Shown: piece by piece, positions 35,312 through 48,600 of the stretch
Layout: each line of letters opens with the position of its first letter
Position numbering within the stretch: position 1 is the first letter of the stretch
Assembly: GCA_029891385.1 (NCBI GenBank)
Contig: CM057228.1
Span: 60,767,783-60,831,782, forward strand
From: Erythroxylum novogranatense
Lineage: Eukaryota; Streptophyta; Magnoliopsida; Malpighiales; Erythroxylaceae
Direction of reading: 5' to 3'
Length of the DNA: 64,000 nucleotides
Program-made: the position numbers and the translations under genes
The notes under the pieces: generated by a model
Databases searched by the model: none
Seen by the model: only the letters and a program-made list of their open reading frames with translations
What the model was told of the DNA's origin: nothing

Positions 35312-38300
35312 CTAAAGCCAATCGCCTTGGTATCTAATACCATAAGCGAGTACATGAGAATCAAAATTCTTCTGTGGCAACGGCTTTGTCAACGGATCAG
35401 CAATGTTCTGCTCTGTGGGAATTCTCTCTATCAGGACATCACCTCGAGCAATGATCTCCCGAATCAAATGGTATCGGCGGAGTACGTGTTTGGATCGCTG
35501 ATGAGACCTTGGCTCCTTTGCCTGCGCAATAGCCCCAGTGTTGTCACAATACAACTGTATGGGTCCATCACAGCTAGGAACCACACCAAGTTCAGAAATG
35601 AACTTCTTGATCCAAACTGCTTCCTTTCTTTGCGTCGATGCGACAATGTACTCTGCCTCGGTAGTTGAATCGTGATCGTCTCTGCTTGGAACTCTTCCAA
35701 CCGATCGCTCCGCCATTTAGTGTGAAAACATAACTTTGATTGGGACTTGAGTCGCCCTTATCGATTGAAAACTGGCATCAGATGCCGCCACTGGAGACTT
35801 CCATCTCCATATATCAAGAAAACATCCTTAGTTCTTCGCAAGTACTTTAGGATATTCTTGACACCACCCAAATGACCCTCACCAGATCCGATTGGTATCG
35901 TCGTAACACTTAGAGCATATGATACATCGGGTCTCGTGACATAGCATTGTGTACATAATAGATCCTACTGCAGACGCATACGGGATCATATTCATACGCA
36001 TCCTCTCATCCTGTGTCTTAGGACACATGGACTTCGAGAGTGTTATCCCATGAGTAATGGGAAGAAACCCTCTCTTGGATTGCTCCATGCTAAACCTCTT
36101 TAGCACCTTGTCTATGTACGTTGACTGTGAAAGACCAAGCAACCTCTTCGATCTATCTCTATAGATCTTTATCCCAAGGATATAAGTTGCTTCTCCAAGG
36201 TCTTTCATGGCAAATTGTTTCGACAACCAAATTTTACTTGATTGCGAGATTGAGACATCGCTTCCTAGCAACAATATGTCATCTACATATAACACAAGGA
36301 ATACGATCGCGATTCCATTAACTTTCTTGTACACACGGTGTTCATCCGAATTTTGTGAGAAACCAAACTCTTTGATTGTCTCATCAAATGGATATTCCAA
36401 CTCCTGGATGCTTGCTTCAATCCATAAATGGATTTCTGAAGCTTGCATACCTTTTCGCCATCAACGGAAATGAAGCCCTCAGGTTGTGTCATGTACACAT
36501 CCTCAGCCAGATTTCCATTCAGGAAAGCTGTCTTCACATCCATTTTCCATATCTCATAATCATAATGAGCGGCAATGGCTAGGAGTATCCTAATGGATTT
36601 AAGCATTGCTCATCGATCAAGGTCTCGTCATAGTCAACTCCTTGTCTTTGACGAAAGCCTTTAGCCACAAGCCTTGCTTTATAGGTAATCACATTACCAT
36701 CCATGTCAGTTTTCTTCTTGAAAACCCATTTGCACCCTATAGGTTTTATCCCTTCAGGTGCATCAACCAAAGTCCATACTTGGTTTTCATACATGGAATC
36801 CATTTCAGATTTCATGGCACGAAGCCATTTTTCAGACTCAACTCTTCGTAACCTCTTCATATGTGGTAGGCTCATCATCCTCTATGAGCAATACGTCATT
36901 CTGTTCACTCACGAGAAATCCATATCTCTCAGGAACAGAGCGTATCCTACTTGACCTACGAATTTCGTGTGTAGTGGAAGGTTGAACTGTTACCTCATCT
37001 GTATGAGTTACAGTTTGTGTTCAGCGATTGATCCGCTCGTCCGAAAGCATCTTGAACTTCTTCAAGTTCAACTTTGCTCCCACTGTCCTCTTTTAAAAGA
37101 AACTCTTTCTCTAAAAGACAGCATGCATCGAAACAAACACCTTTTGTTCCTCCAAGAAAGTAGAATTGATATCCTCTTGTTTCTTTAGGATATCCTACGA
37201 ACAAACACTTGTCAGATTTCACTCCAAGCTTATCTGACTGTGTCCGCTTCACATAAGCAGGACAACCCCATACTTTCAAGTAAGAAAGATAAGGTTTCTT
37301 GTTAGTCCACATCTCATATGGAGTAACATCAACTGTCTTTGATGGAACTCTGTTTAACAAGTAAACAGCTGTCTCAAGTGCATATCCCCAAAAGGATTTT
37401 GGTAATCACAAGAAAGCCCATCATAGATCGTACCATGTCCAACAAGGTTCGATTTCTCCTTTCTGCCATACCATTATCTTTGTGGTGTGTAAGGAGGGTC
37501 CATTGAGATAATATCCCATTATCTCGAGATAATCAAAACTCTTGGTCTAAGTATTCACCACCACGATCGGATCGTAATGTTTTGATACTTTTACCAAGTT
37601 GTTTTTCTACTTCATTCTGAATTGTTTGAACTTTTCAAACGCTTCAGATTTGTATCTCATCGATCTGGTACCCATATCGAGAATAATCATCGATAAAGGT
37701 AATGAAGTAACGGCAACCACTTTCGGCATGGATGGACATCGGACCACATACATCGAATGTATTAGGTCTAATAATCCGATCGCTCGCTCACCCTTTCCTT
37801 AAAGGTAACTTAGTCATCTTGCCTAATAAACAAGATTCACATGTGTCATATGATTCATAATCGAATGACCCTAAACTTCCACTCTTGTGGAGCTTAGCGA
37901 TCGTCTCTCATTTATATGGCCAGGCGACAATGCCATAAGTAAGTTGATTTTAAATTATCTCTTTTATGTCTTTTAGCGCCATTGACATTCATAACCGGAT
38001 GTGACATATCTAATATGTAAATTCCATTGCATAATGTACCAGTACCATAAAACATTCCATTTGAACTAATAGAACAACCATTGTTACCAAAAGACAAATG
38101 GAAACCAAATCTATTTAAACAAGAAGCAGATAATATGTTCTTTGTTAACACGGTACAAAATAACAATCATCCAAGTTAAGTACAAGCCCAGCTGGGAGTG
38201 TCAAAACATAAGTCCCTACGGCTAATGCAAAGAACTCTTGCTCCATTGCCAACACGCAGTCCATTTCTCCCTTTATGAGTAGCCATCGTCCACGAGGCCT

Positions 38301-38470
38301 GCGATATCATTGCATATGTGAGCCACAACCGTATCTAATACCCATATGTTATGATCGAAGCAGATTAACCTCAATGACAAACATACGAAGAAGTCGAGGC
38401 GGTGATGCCTTCTTCGCTTCGATTCTTCCAGATAAACTTTGCGATTCGCCTCCAATGACCGCCTTACCAT
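35312..38470 (-). pseudogene. copia-3 pol: protease, integrase, RT, RNase H
   Basis: Read from high to low coordinates. Protease relic near 38330-38300, where a lost base turns the DTG motif into DTVVAHIC. Pre-integrase near 38160-37915. Integrase C-terminal part at about 37360-37000 (VTPYEMWTNKKPYLS). RT at 36878-35900 with KARLVAKGFRQRQGVDYDE and YVDDILLLGSD near 36270. RNase H at 35716-35312 (STTEAEYIVAS, ADPLTKPLPQK). Frame changes separate nearly all blocks. The order is that of copia, and the sequence matches copia-2. Confidence 0.87.
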
Positions 38471-39212
38471 GAATGGAAGCGTGTACCTTTTGGTGCAGTC
38501 TCTTTGGTCTTCTTCTTGCCTTTCGCTGCACTTCCTTTCGTCTTCGAGCCTTTTTCTTCTTCATTTCTCTTCTTGGAACCAGAGGAAGAAGAATCCACCA
38601 ATAGCAACGCTTGCTATCTTGCTTGACGACTTGTTCTATCTGTTCTCGGCAGATTGATCACTCGGGAATTGTGGTGGATATTTGGTTCATTCGATAGTTC
38701 AACACAAACCGTGAATAACTATCGACAAACCAACAAGAATTAAGTCTATACTTAACTCGTAATCCATCACAAAACCTAAGACGGCCAACCTCTCAATATA
38801 GCCATTCATCTTCAATGCATATTGCCTCGCAGATGAACCAGAGTCATCTTCGTTGTAAAGAGCAACCTTGAGGTTTGAACCGCTCGGACCGTGCTTGCTC
38901 ATCAAACAACTCTCTAAGATGAAACACTATCGTGTGAGCATCCATAGACTCGTGCTGCTTCTGCAGCTCAGGTGACATCGATGCAAGCATAATGCAGGTA
39001 GCTATGTCACTGTCTTTTAGATGCTTACGATATGCCTTCTGATCATCATCAGAAGCTCCTTCAGGAAGTGGATCCGGAAGCGGAAAATCAAGGATGTATC
39101 CTAGATCCTCAGATCTGAGAACAATTCTCAGATTCCGCAGCCAATCAAGAAAATTTGGTCCGGTTAATTTGTTTGCATCCATTAATGAGCGAAGATTCAC
39201 ACTAGTCGACAT
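38471..39212 (-). pseudogene. copia-3 gag
   Basis: Starts at ATG 39212 (MSTSVNLRSLMDANKL) and follows copia-2 gag through DEQARSERF near 38880, after which it is frameshifted. The basic stretch survives near 38570-38480. The zinc knuckle is destroyed: first cysteine changed, frame broken in the CX2C region. A copy of the family's structural protein, not functional. Confidence 0.85.
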
Positions 39213-39402
39213 CTTCAATCAACCTAAACATAGAGAGAGAAAGAAAGTTAGAATAGGATTAAATGTATGTTCATAAGGACTTAAATGACATACATATGAC
39301 TCCCACTAGTTTCAATAGAATCCATAACCCTCATCGTGAATTCATGAAACAAAATGGCACATTGACCTAGTGGGTCGATATCCGACATTGCTAAGAATGA
39401 CC

Positions 39403-39786
39403 TTGAGGTTAGCTCAACAAGTCACCTTAGGTCAATCGGTAGGTATCAGTCATACCAATTGCATCATCGATGACCGACATTAAGAATGACCTTGAGGTTA
39501 GCTCAACAAGCCATCTTATGTCTCGGGAGGTATCAGACATACCAATTACATCTTAGACACAACTATCGCCCAGTGCTATCAACAGTTGATGTATGCACAT
39601 ACATTGGGTTATCAACACTTGATGCGTGTACAACTGATGTACACTACCCAACTTCGCCTCTGTCCACGTTGACCTTGAGGTTAGCTCAACAAATCAACGC
39701 TTCTAGGAAAACCGACCCATTAATCCGAAAATCATATTTTCATGGTTTGAACATATTCGTATAGAGTGAGCTTGAGGTTAGCTCAA
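39403..39786 (-). repeat. Four short stem-loops in copia-3 leader
   Basis: In element sense TTGAGCTAACCTCAA (5-bp stem TTGAG/CTCAA, CTAAC loop), at 39403-39417, 39492-39506, 39674-39688 and 39772-39786. Steps in element order are 98, 182 and 89 bp, against 97, 184 and 91 in copia-2. The stem pairs where copia-2 mostly has TTGGG/CCCAA, so both arms have changed together. Confidence 0.8.
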
Positions 39787-39993
39787 CAACCCAACCCTAT
39801 AAGAACTCTGGTTCTTACCATATTAATGGAAGGCGTTAGTTTTCATATTTTAAGTGAGGGATTTTAGGTCTCATCTAATTAATCTCATCCAAGGATCATA
39901 GTCACCATGACTATATGGTCTGATTTAAGGCATTGCATCAATCACATTGAATTTATACCGAAAATCACCCATCATCCCACCAAGGCATGATAT

Positions 39994-40167
39994 AAGTCGA
40001 CTTGTATATGTATAAGTCGACTTATGTCTCTGTATAAGTCGACTTATGCATGTGTAAGTCGACTTGTGCAACTGTGCATGAACAAGTCGACTTGTACTAT
40101 TGTGCAAGTCGACTTATTAGTCTACAGTGCACCAAACAAGTCGACTTATGCACATATAAGTCGACTT
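39994..40167. repeat. Array of eight AAGTCGACTT palindromes in copia-3 leader
   Basis: All eight copies are perfect, starting at 39994, 40014, 40036, 40056, 40084, 40106, 40138 and 40158. In element order the steps are 20, 32, 22, 28, 20, 22 and 20, the copia-2 pattern apart from one base. The spacers differ from copia-2 at about 15 of 93 positions. Confidence 0.9.
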
Positions 40168-41289
40168 GTTCATTTGTGCCTTTGGAATTGCTATCTAATC
40201 GGCTAATTCTCAATCAAGGCATATCCAATTCACAACACCAATATAACAAGTATATTATCCTTTATATTAATGTGCTAATGAAACATTTTCATCAATACAT
40301 GCATGCCATATAGTCTAACTATATAGGAAAACCTTGAAACCGATTAATCCACCATTAATCACTAGATTTCCACATAATTCAAGGACACCAAATTATCATG
40401 CTAAGTATCTCTAGGTAGGCTACACGTTATCAAGATTACTCCGGCACTTGTCACAAAAATTGCGACGGCCAAAATAACCAAGATAACGTAATAAGCTAAC
40501 GAGACGCTAAAGTGACCTATTCGATATCCAAAAATTATTGGAAACCTAAATTCAAGAATCTCAACTTGGAATGCATACCACATCAATATAACACATTTTT
40601 AATCACTATAAAAATGATGCAAGGCATTGGAACTGAAAATAACACAGCCAATCATTCCAAACAAAACAGCCCCAGCAAGTTTCTCAAAAATGCCAAGCTC
40701 AACATTTTGCTCAAAATGACCATTGAAACACTTTCAATAAATACTGAGAAAATTACAGAGGTTAAAACATGTTCCCAACATGCTCCATGAATTTTTCCAG
40801 GATTTATTTCCCAAAAAACTCATTGAACCCCAGCAATCTAGCCGAACCAAAATCTGTGTTCTCCAACACAAACATTCCCATCAGCACACAAGAAATTTGG
40901 AAATAAATGGTAAATCACCTTGAAAACATTTTTCCATCCACAGAGACATTCACAAACATCTTAGGGACATCTCGGTGAAAACCAATCCGAAAAACAATGT
41001 TTCTAGAATTTATTCTCGAATTTACAAGCATACCTGTTTCAGAAACTATCAACAAGACAGCATCCGAAACTTGAGGGAATTAAATAGCAAAACCATATCA
41101 AATCAAATTGATAAATTCTCATCTTTCTCAAACATATTCTATAACATGTTATGAACAATTCTGAGCAAGAAATTTCGAAAACATGAATCTCTATACTGAT
41201 TCGAAATTCACACAAATAACATGCATCAGCAGCTCAATTCACTAAGGAACTCCGACCTAGTTATCATTTCGACTGTTTATACAACACAA

Positions 41290-41305
41290 GTGGCTCTGAT
41301 ACCAC
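41290..41305 (-). promoter_or_regulatory. copia-3 primer-binding site (tRNA-iMet)
   Basis: The minus strand reads GTGGTATCAGAGCCAC next to the inner edge of the 5' LTR, identical to the copia-2 site. Confidence 0.92.
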
Positions 41306-41890
41306 TGTAGGAAAATCCCGGGGTAGGCATCACATGCCCACAGTGCGGAATTTAAAATTTTGAGTCCCGGGACATTCCCGAAAGCCAGGATCCATGTGTA
41401 TGTATAAATAATCAAACCATAACGACCAAAGGAGACCGTCTCTAACGGTATCCACGCAGAGGTCGGAAAACCTAACCGGGACAAACTCTTTTGACCCGGG
41501 AATAGCTAGACTAAAGAGAAGAGTGCTAGCTCTTACCTTAGCCTTGGAGAGCAAGTGGAGATGAACAATTGAAGCCTTGGAGAAGAAGAAGCCAACTTGA
41601 ATGGAAGAGAGGAAGAAGGTGGAAAATCAAATTTTCAAGCTTAACATGTAAGCAATCGGTTCTTCCCTTTTTCCCACGACCAAGCAATGCTTCCAATCCC
41701 TTCTTTTTTATGTATTTTAACACTTAAAACAAAATATCAAAGGCTTGGTGTAAGGGCATCCACGTTGGAGGCATAAAATGCTTTAAAATGATAAATCATC
41801 ATTACTTTTGACTTTTCAAACTTAAAAACTTCTCCACCAATTTTGCTTCCACCGAAATCACCATTTATATATATAATTAATCAATTCTCA

Positions 41891-41927
<37 letters not shown>

Positions 41928-43173
41928 CTGAAGAGGTCCAGTCAAATTGGGGTCGATCCTACCGCCCTACCGAGCCCCGCCGGCGAAAAATCACCGGAAA
42001 CGGTTTTCAGCAATGTCGATGTCGCGATCTCATCGGGACATATCCCAATCTCATCGGGATCCATTTAATCCTATTGCTCTCCAGATATCGGATCTCTGTC
42101 TGAAACTATTTTACAGATTCTCCGAGTCACTCTTATGCGTGTGACCCATTAGGTTCCCGGTTATATTGGCCACTTAGATTAACACTTAATCTGAGCAAGT
42201 CATGAGCGGTATCTAGCAACACATCATGACCCCCAATTGACCGGAAAGTAATTGGTTTGACTAATGAAACCATATCACGAACCCTTCCATAGACAATTAC
42301 CGTGCAATTCGTCCTTTCACCATGCTATACCCCACTTGGTTTGAGTATGGGCAATGTGTCAACTCTTACTAGACTGATCAGATCAAATCTAGTCCAAGTG
42401 TAATCAGTTCTCGTCCTAGGACTCATTACTTTATATGTCCATGAAGACCATCTTCATGACATATGTATGCTCCGGCGCCAGAGACTTCAAAGTAATGATC
42501 CTGATAAGAGGCCATGGGTATCTCTTCGCTATAATGTAAGTGGTGAATCCTCTATTGGCTACTCAATTACCTTGAATACCTTAAGTCGCACCCAATCACC
42601 ACCCTATGAGCGACCTCCGAAAGGCAACAAGGAATGGAGTCAAAGTACGTAATCAAGATTCAAGATATCCTTGAGTACCTCAAGTCTAAGGATACTTGCA
42701 CCATTGCTATGATGAGATTATCAACGACATTTGTATAGGACATCCATGTGATGATCTCATAGCAGGTCATCCAATGTACTTACTACCACTAGTAAGCATC
42801 CACATGTCAAATCTAAATATCTCAATATTTACGGTTTTACGAGATCCACCGCTGATCCAATCAAGGAGTTTGACATGTGCTAGTCTATCCGGATTAACGA
42901 TGTCCAGTCTCATTAATCCTATGACTAGGATAATTTAGATCTTGACATAATTGCACATGATAGGAATCTCAATAGTATGATCACATCATAATTTCCTTCA
43001 TGCTATGTCATGTATCAGGGACTTCATTAATTTGATTAAAGATCATTATCAATTCATAATAAAATGAATATCAAATAAATGAAATATGCCTTGCTTTATT
43101 TATTCATAAAGTCTGTACATGACTATGAACAAAATGCGCTAAAGGGGATTGCCTTTAGGGCACTACTCTAACA
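41306..43173 (-). repeat. copia-3 5' LTR
   Basis: Minus-strand LTR from TGTTAGAG (43173) to CCTACA (41306), 1868 bp, with a long (TA)n tract at about 41897-41923. It is better preserved than its partner at 33471. Confidence 0.93.
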
Positions 43174-44611
43174 CCAACCACCCACGACATCAAGATATGT
43201 CTGCGACTCGTCCACAGGTTGTTCCTCCTGAGATTGTCGCTGAATATTTTCCTGCATTTGGTCCTACAAGGAAGCAATCTTGACATTAGTAATTAAGGTA
43301 TAATTGTTAAAAATTTATTAAAATATGGTTATTTCTCTTACATTAACTTCTCTACATCGAGTGTTGATGAAGTTGACACCATCATGTTTCTTTGTGTGGG
43401 TGTGCAAAAAAACTGCATAAGCGTGAGGCTTCGTGCCCAATGACTTTTCCTACACGTATAACTTAATTTGTCAGATGTTAAGTAAAATTTAAAAAAAATT
43501 CGGCAGAGTTTCCTCTATATATATGATATATCCCCCTGTTCAACAAAGAAAACAACTTCACACAGCCATATATGGCACCAGACATTTATATCATAATGAC
43601 CATGTTAAATCAAGCGAAGCAAAATAATGGTAAATTTGGTGTGAGAAAGTAGATACTTACTAATCTTTCAGCATGCTCGTAGTGAGTAATTGATCCTCCC
43701 GTATGCACTGCAAGACTCGCACCCCCAGGCCCTCCACGTCTGTTGGCCGAATTACGCTCTGATATGGACATTGCCACAGGTGATGTCCAATATTCGGTCC
43801 AATGAGTCCAAATTTCCTTCGAAATATAACGCGGTCATGCACCAGCTTTGCGTATTTGATTAATTAAGTCGCGATAACGTATGCGAGCTTTCTTTTCCCA
43901 TTGTTTATACATGATGGCGTCGAGACTAGAATCCCAATAAAATTCTTTCTAAAATAAGATGATTAAGAAAAACAAACTGTTAAAATGTTGTATGAACATT
44001 ATGAATATAAAGCAATGTGAAAAGAAAATAACTATGATTTGTACCTCAAACTCTTGAAAGTATAACTGCTTTGTGGTGTCAGCTAAATTTTTCCACACAT
44101 AACCCTCTGCTTCAATTCGTTGCTTGAACAATGAAGTCATATTTCTTGATATTGGTCCAGACGGAACCAACCTAACATGTCAAGTGATGTTATCTTTTGT
44201 ACATATTGGTATAAATAAAAGTTGATCATAAGCAAATTGTGAAGTGCATTGATTTCACTTACTGATCATTGACAATAGAAGCAAACTTTCTTCCATCAGG
44301 TCCCTCAGCGCCAGGCTGACGGACGTCTCCTGCATCCGAGACTGTTTGGTGTTGGACGATATATCGTTGGGAAGGGATGGTGTAGTCGTGAGAACGATCG
44401 GTGATGCCTCAACTGCAACTCCCGGCACGAGCGGTGGACAAGGTGAGTCACTAGGTGCGGCTGATTGTGACGAACCACCTTCACTGTAATTTCCCTCGAA
44501 CATGATTGAAAACCTCGGTCGCATGACCTCACGTTGTCTCTTCGGTCCCATTCTTTTCCTGAAATTGAATTTCCCACAATTCTCTACATGTACAATTAAT
44601 AATTTCAAAGC

Positions 44612-45640
44612 AATATTTTACACAACACATACAGAAGCCACTATGGCAATATATGAACGTTAATAGATTGTTATCAACAATAAATGAACCTTAACATTAA
44701 TATAAATATGCCTGCTTAACGAAGACTTAAGATGCGAAACAACAATAAATCAACGTGAAAGCAAAGTGTAATAATGTCTGGGAGTACAACAGCATATTGT
44801 TCTTTTCATTTTTTTGGATTCCATGTAACATGGGACTCGGTAAAGGTGAAAGAGTCCCCAATGTCGGGGTTCAGAGAAGAGTTCTCGCATGTTCAAACGC
44901 ACCAATGGAAACAGTGAAACTTCGCCCACTGCATGCGTTGTTGATCACATTCTTGCAATAGCATTGCAGCTATATCGATACTTGTTGATGAAACAGTGAA
45001 TGAGTCACCTGTCTGAGAATGATATACTTCTTCTCCGCATGAACAACTAACAGGAACAAATCCACCTAAATCATTTCCATCAGTGAAGAAATGTTGAAAC
45101 CGTGATATTACCAAACCATATAAGTAAGGATAACAGTATATTAATGCATACGTGATTGTGCAGACGAGGTGTGCGAAATAGTTGGGGTGTTGACAATACC
45201 CGATCTTCCTTTTCCGTTATTAGCTGACGTGACATAACTGTCAACTTTATCGGCATACATGTCCTCTTCGAATTTAAAGGAAGCTTAAACATGTAAATAT
45301 GACAATGAAATTACAATATGTTTCATAACTTAAATAAATGTTATTAGAGGTTCATAACACGGAAAGAGTCGACGTGCAGATCATAGTAAAAACCTTCAAG
45401 TAACAGATCGGCCATAGAAGGCAAACGATTGGTCCAGTATGATGCTGCCAGATTTTCCGTACTTGTGCAGACAAGGGTTTGGACAATTTTGCCACATTCC
45501 TCCCAACGAAATGAATTGTTGCCGTCCGGAACCAATTGCCATGTCGACATTCCTTTCGAAATAAATTAAATGAACAACCAAACATAATATAATTATATGA
45601 AAAAAATGTTACTATTTAAGTTCAAATAAGCAATTACTAA
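44612..45640 (-). other. Unrecognised segment between the two CACTA genes
   Basis: A minus-strand open stretch near 45550-45344 (WQLVPDGNNSFRWEECGKIVQTL) looks coding and may be an upstream exon of the TnpA-like gene or a separate CACTA-encoded product. I do not recognise the domain. The rest shows no clear coding signal. Confidence 0.4.
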
Positions 45641-45646
45641 CACAAT

Positions 45647-48600
45647 TCAATCGCTATCAAAATGTAATGGGAAATTACAATCATCTTCTTCTTTAGAAGA
45701 ATAAGAATCAAATTCCGGCTCATCGTCAGATCTCAGACCCTCGTCATCCTCTCCAGATGAAATTTCGGCAAATTCGTTTGATGGATCGTTCAAAGGTTCA
45801 TTATTGTCATACGTAACAGATGCATTCATAAATGTCTCATCTTCCTGAAACGCCTCACTTTCAAGACTATGCTCTCCTCTTCTATGTGAGGAGTAAAGAC
45901 CTCTTGGTTTAACTTTGCAAACCGCTAACCAATCTACCTTATCTCGTCAGAAGCTCGAAAAGGGATGTAGCAAACTGTTTAGCTTGCATACTAAGACAAA
46001 GGTTCAAATTGACGCAATCTTCGCTTGGTTATTGATTTCAACTAAATTGTATTGTCTATGCACCTTTACTCCAACATTTGGTGTTGGGTCATACCATTCA
46101 CATTTAAATATCACACATCGCTTGACCGGCAAACCAGGTATTCAACTTCCAAAGATTTCAACAATTTTTCCATAATAATCCATCATTTCTCCTGTATTGC
46201 AACCCCATATTTATTGTTGACATGTTATGTCCATGATATTCTGTATGATATTTGTATCCATTAATGAAATACACCGGATACGATTTAACCGTTCGTAGAG
46301 GTCCCTTTGCAAGATCACAAATCATCTTGTTCTCGATTGGATTGTCTAAAGCCTGAACAAAAAAATTTCGCATCGCAAAGAATTTAGTTTAATGAAACAA
46401 TTAAAATATAACTTCAAATTATAATTAAGATGAAATTGTAGGCTATACTCACGTATCTCTCAAACCATCGAGGGAAGTGTTTTCCAACTTCTTTATTTAG
46501 ATCACCTTCCATCATACCCGGCATTATCTCCCGTAACAATGTCTCGTACAATCTAAATACACAATGACTATTTTTAGTGATGAAGGCATGAGACAAAAGT
46601 AAATACAGGAATATTCATGTGCAACTTACTGCACGAAAGGCACGAGCTCATCACAGTTCAAAACAATATAACCATTTGCAGCCTCGATCTCTTCCTCAGT
46701 TAGCATTCTTCTTATCGCTTGCGCCGGATGTTCGTCGAATATGAAAAGATGGACAAGTTTCCATCGGCATGACTCGTTCGTCCCCCATCATCATTACGAG
46801 GAACTTTTCTTGCTCTTGTGTTAACATGCGGCTCAAAATAATACCCACAAAACGTACTCGCTTTCTCCACTAAATAGGCATTACATATGGAACCTTCAAC
46901 TCTAGCTTTGTTTTTAACATTTTTTTTCAAGTGGTGCAAATACCTACAGGAACCAAAACACTTATTATAACACATTTGTCAAGGCTTGTAAATGGATGTT
47001 GCAGTTCTTTGGTTCTACTTACCTCTCAAATGGATACATCCATCGATATTGAACCGGACCGGCAAGTTTTGCCTTGTGTGGTAAGTGCACAGGTAGGTGC
47101 TCCATACAGTCGAAGAAGCTTGGAGGAAAAATGCCTTCTAATTTACACAAAATTACGGGAATTTCATGTTCTAGTTTTTCCATTTCACCAATGTTTATTT
47201 CAACTGAGGTTAAGCTTTTAAAAAACAAATTTAACTCTGTTATAGCTTCCCATACCTTAGCAGGTAACAACTCCCGGAATGCAATTGGGATAAGCCTTTG
47301 CATAAATACATGACAATCATGACTTTTCATCCCAAATAATTTGTACTTTCTTAGGTCCACACACCTAGCCAAGTTAGAAACATATCCATCAGGAAACTTG
47401 ACACTTTTCAACCATTCACACATAAGCTCCTTTTATCTCCTGTCCAAACTGTAACATGCTTTTGGGTATTTACAGGTGCGAAGATCTTTATGTAACTCAT
47501 TTCTTTTGCAAAAAAGTTGCAAATCAGCTCGTGATTTTGCATTGTCTTTTATTCTCCCTTCAATGTTCATTATGGTATTGAACAAGTTGTCAAATATATT
47601 TTTCTCAATGTGCATCACATCTAGATTATGACGAATCAAATTCGTTTTCCAATATGGCAAATCCCAGAAAATGCTTCGTTTGCCTGCCAACCAAAGTTCG
47701 ACTAATGGTTGAATTAATGTCATCGGCATCTAATTACATCACTTTCAAAGAACCCTAATTCTTCAATTTCTTGCAAGACCTCTTCAACGGATGTTATCGA
47801 AGGAGGAGGTTGTGAACCGTCCGATTCTTTCTAAACTTATATTTATTGCGCCTAAGCGGATGATCCGGTAGAAATTTTTCGTGATTGTCAAACCAACATA
47901 TTTTTCCTCCATTAGGCGGATAAAAAGCATCGTAATCATTGCGACAATAAGGACATGCCAACGTCCCGGCGGTGGACCATCCAGATAACATGGCAAAGGT
48001 GGAAGTCACTAATAGTCCACATCAAAGTCGCTCTCAAAGACGAAATTTGCTTTCTTAGACACATCATAAGTTTGAACACCATAGTCCCAAAGCTGTTGCA
48101 ATTCAGATATCAATGGTTGTAAGAACACATCTATTTTTTGCTTCGGATTTGTTGTCCCTGGGACAATCACCGTCAAGAACATATATGCCTCTTTCACACA
48201 TCCAAGGAGGCAAATTATAAGGAGTTATGATAATTGACCAAGAAGAATATTGTTGTCCAGATTGACCAAATGGTTGAAATCCATCCGTTGACAAACCCAA
48301 CCGAACATTTCGACTGTCAACCGCAAATTCGACATGTGTGTCATTAAAATGTTTCCATGCCAATGCATCTGATGGATGAGTCATTACTCCATCTTCTTGT
48401 TCGTGTTCAGCATGCCATCTCATATGAGACGCAGTCACATCAGAAGCATACAGTCGTTGCAACCTAGGAGTGAGAGGGAAATAATACATCCGCTTCCATG
48501 GAACTAATTTCTTTTTCGTCGAACGTTTTCTGGGCTTAAACCTTGGTTGCCCACAAAATTTGCACTGTTCTAAGTTAATATCATCTCCCAATACAAAGAT

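Larger units (their letters stand above)
33471..43173 (-). mobile_element. copia-3: Ty1/copia retrotransposon in the TnpA-like gene
   Basis: A 9703 bp minus-strand element of the copia-1/2 family: 3' LTR 33471-35297, 5' LTR 41306-43173, PBS, leader with palindrome array and stem-loops, and a broken gag-pol. It is flanked by CCAA on both sides (33467-33470 and 43174-43177), a 4-bp direct repeat where 5 bp is usual. The CACTA exon frame continues across the site when the element and one CCAA are disregarded, which fixes the insertion point to the base. Confidence 0.93.
33119..44551 (-). pseudogene. CACTA TnpA-like gene (Transposase_24 type), split by copia-3
   Basis: Minus-strand gene starting at ATG 44551 (MGPKRQREVM). 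Plausible exons with GT/AG borders: 44551 to about 44263; about 44172-44044 (SLFKQRIEAEGYVWKNL); about 43940-43665 (FYWDSSLDAIMYKQWEKKA, NRRGGPGG); about 43450-43340 (KPHAYAVFLHTHTKKHDG); and a last exon from about 43268, broken at 43174 by copia-3 and resumed at 33470 down to a stop at 33119. The resumed part reads WDRRGRIFGLGS, then a Gln/Glu-rich probable coiled coil (DTLREQLANQSNQ onward). The proteins bind subterminal repeats in related elements. A TGA in the third exon (GGTGCATGACCG) looks like CGA to TGA. Confidence 0.72.
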
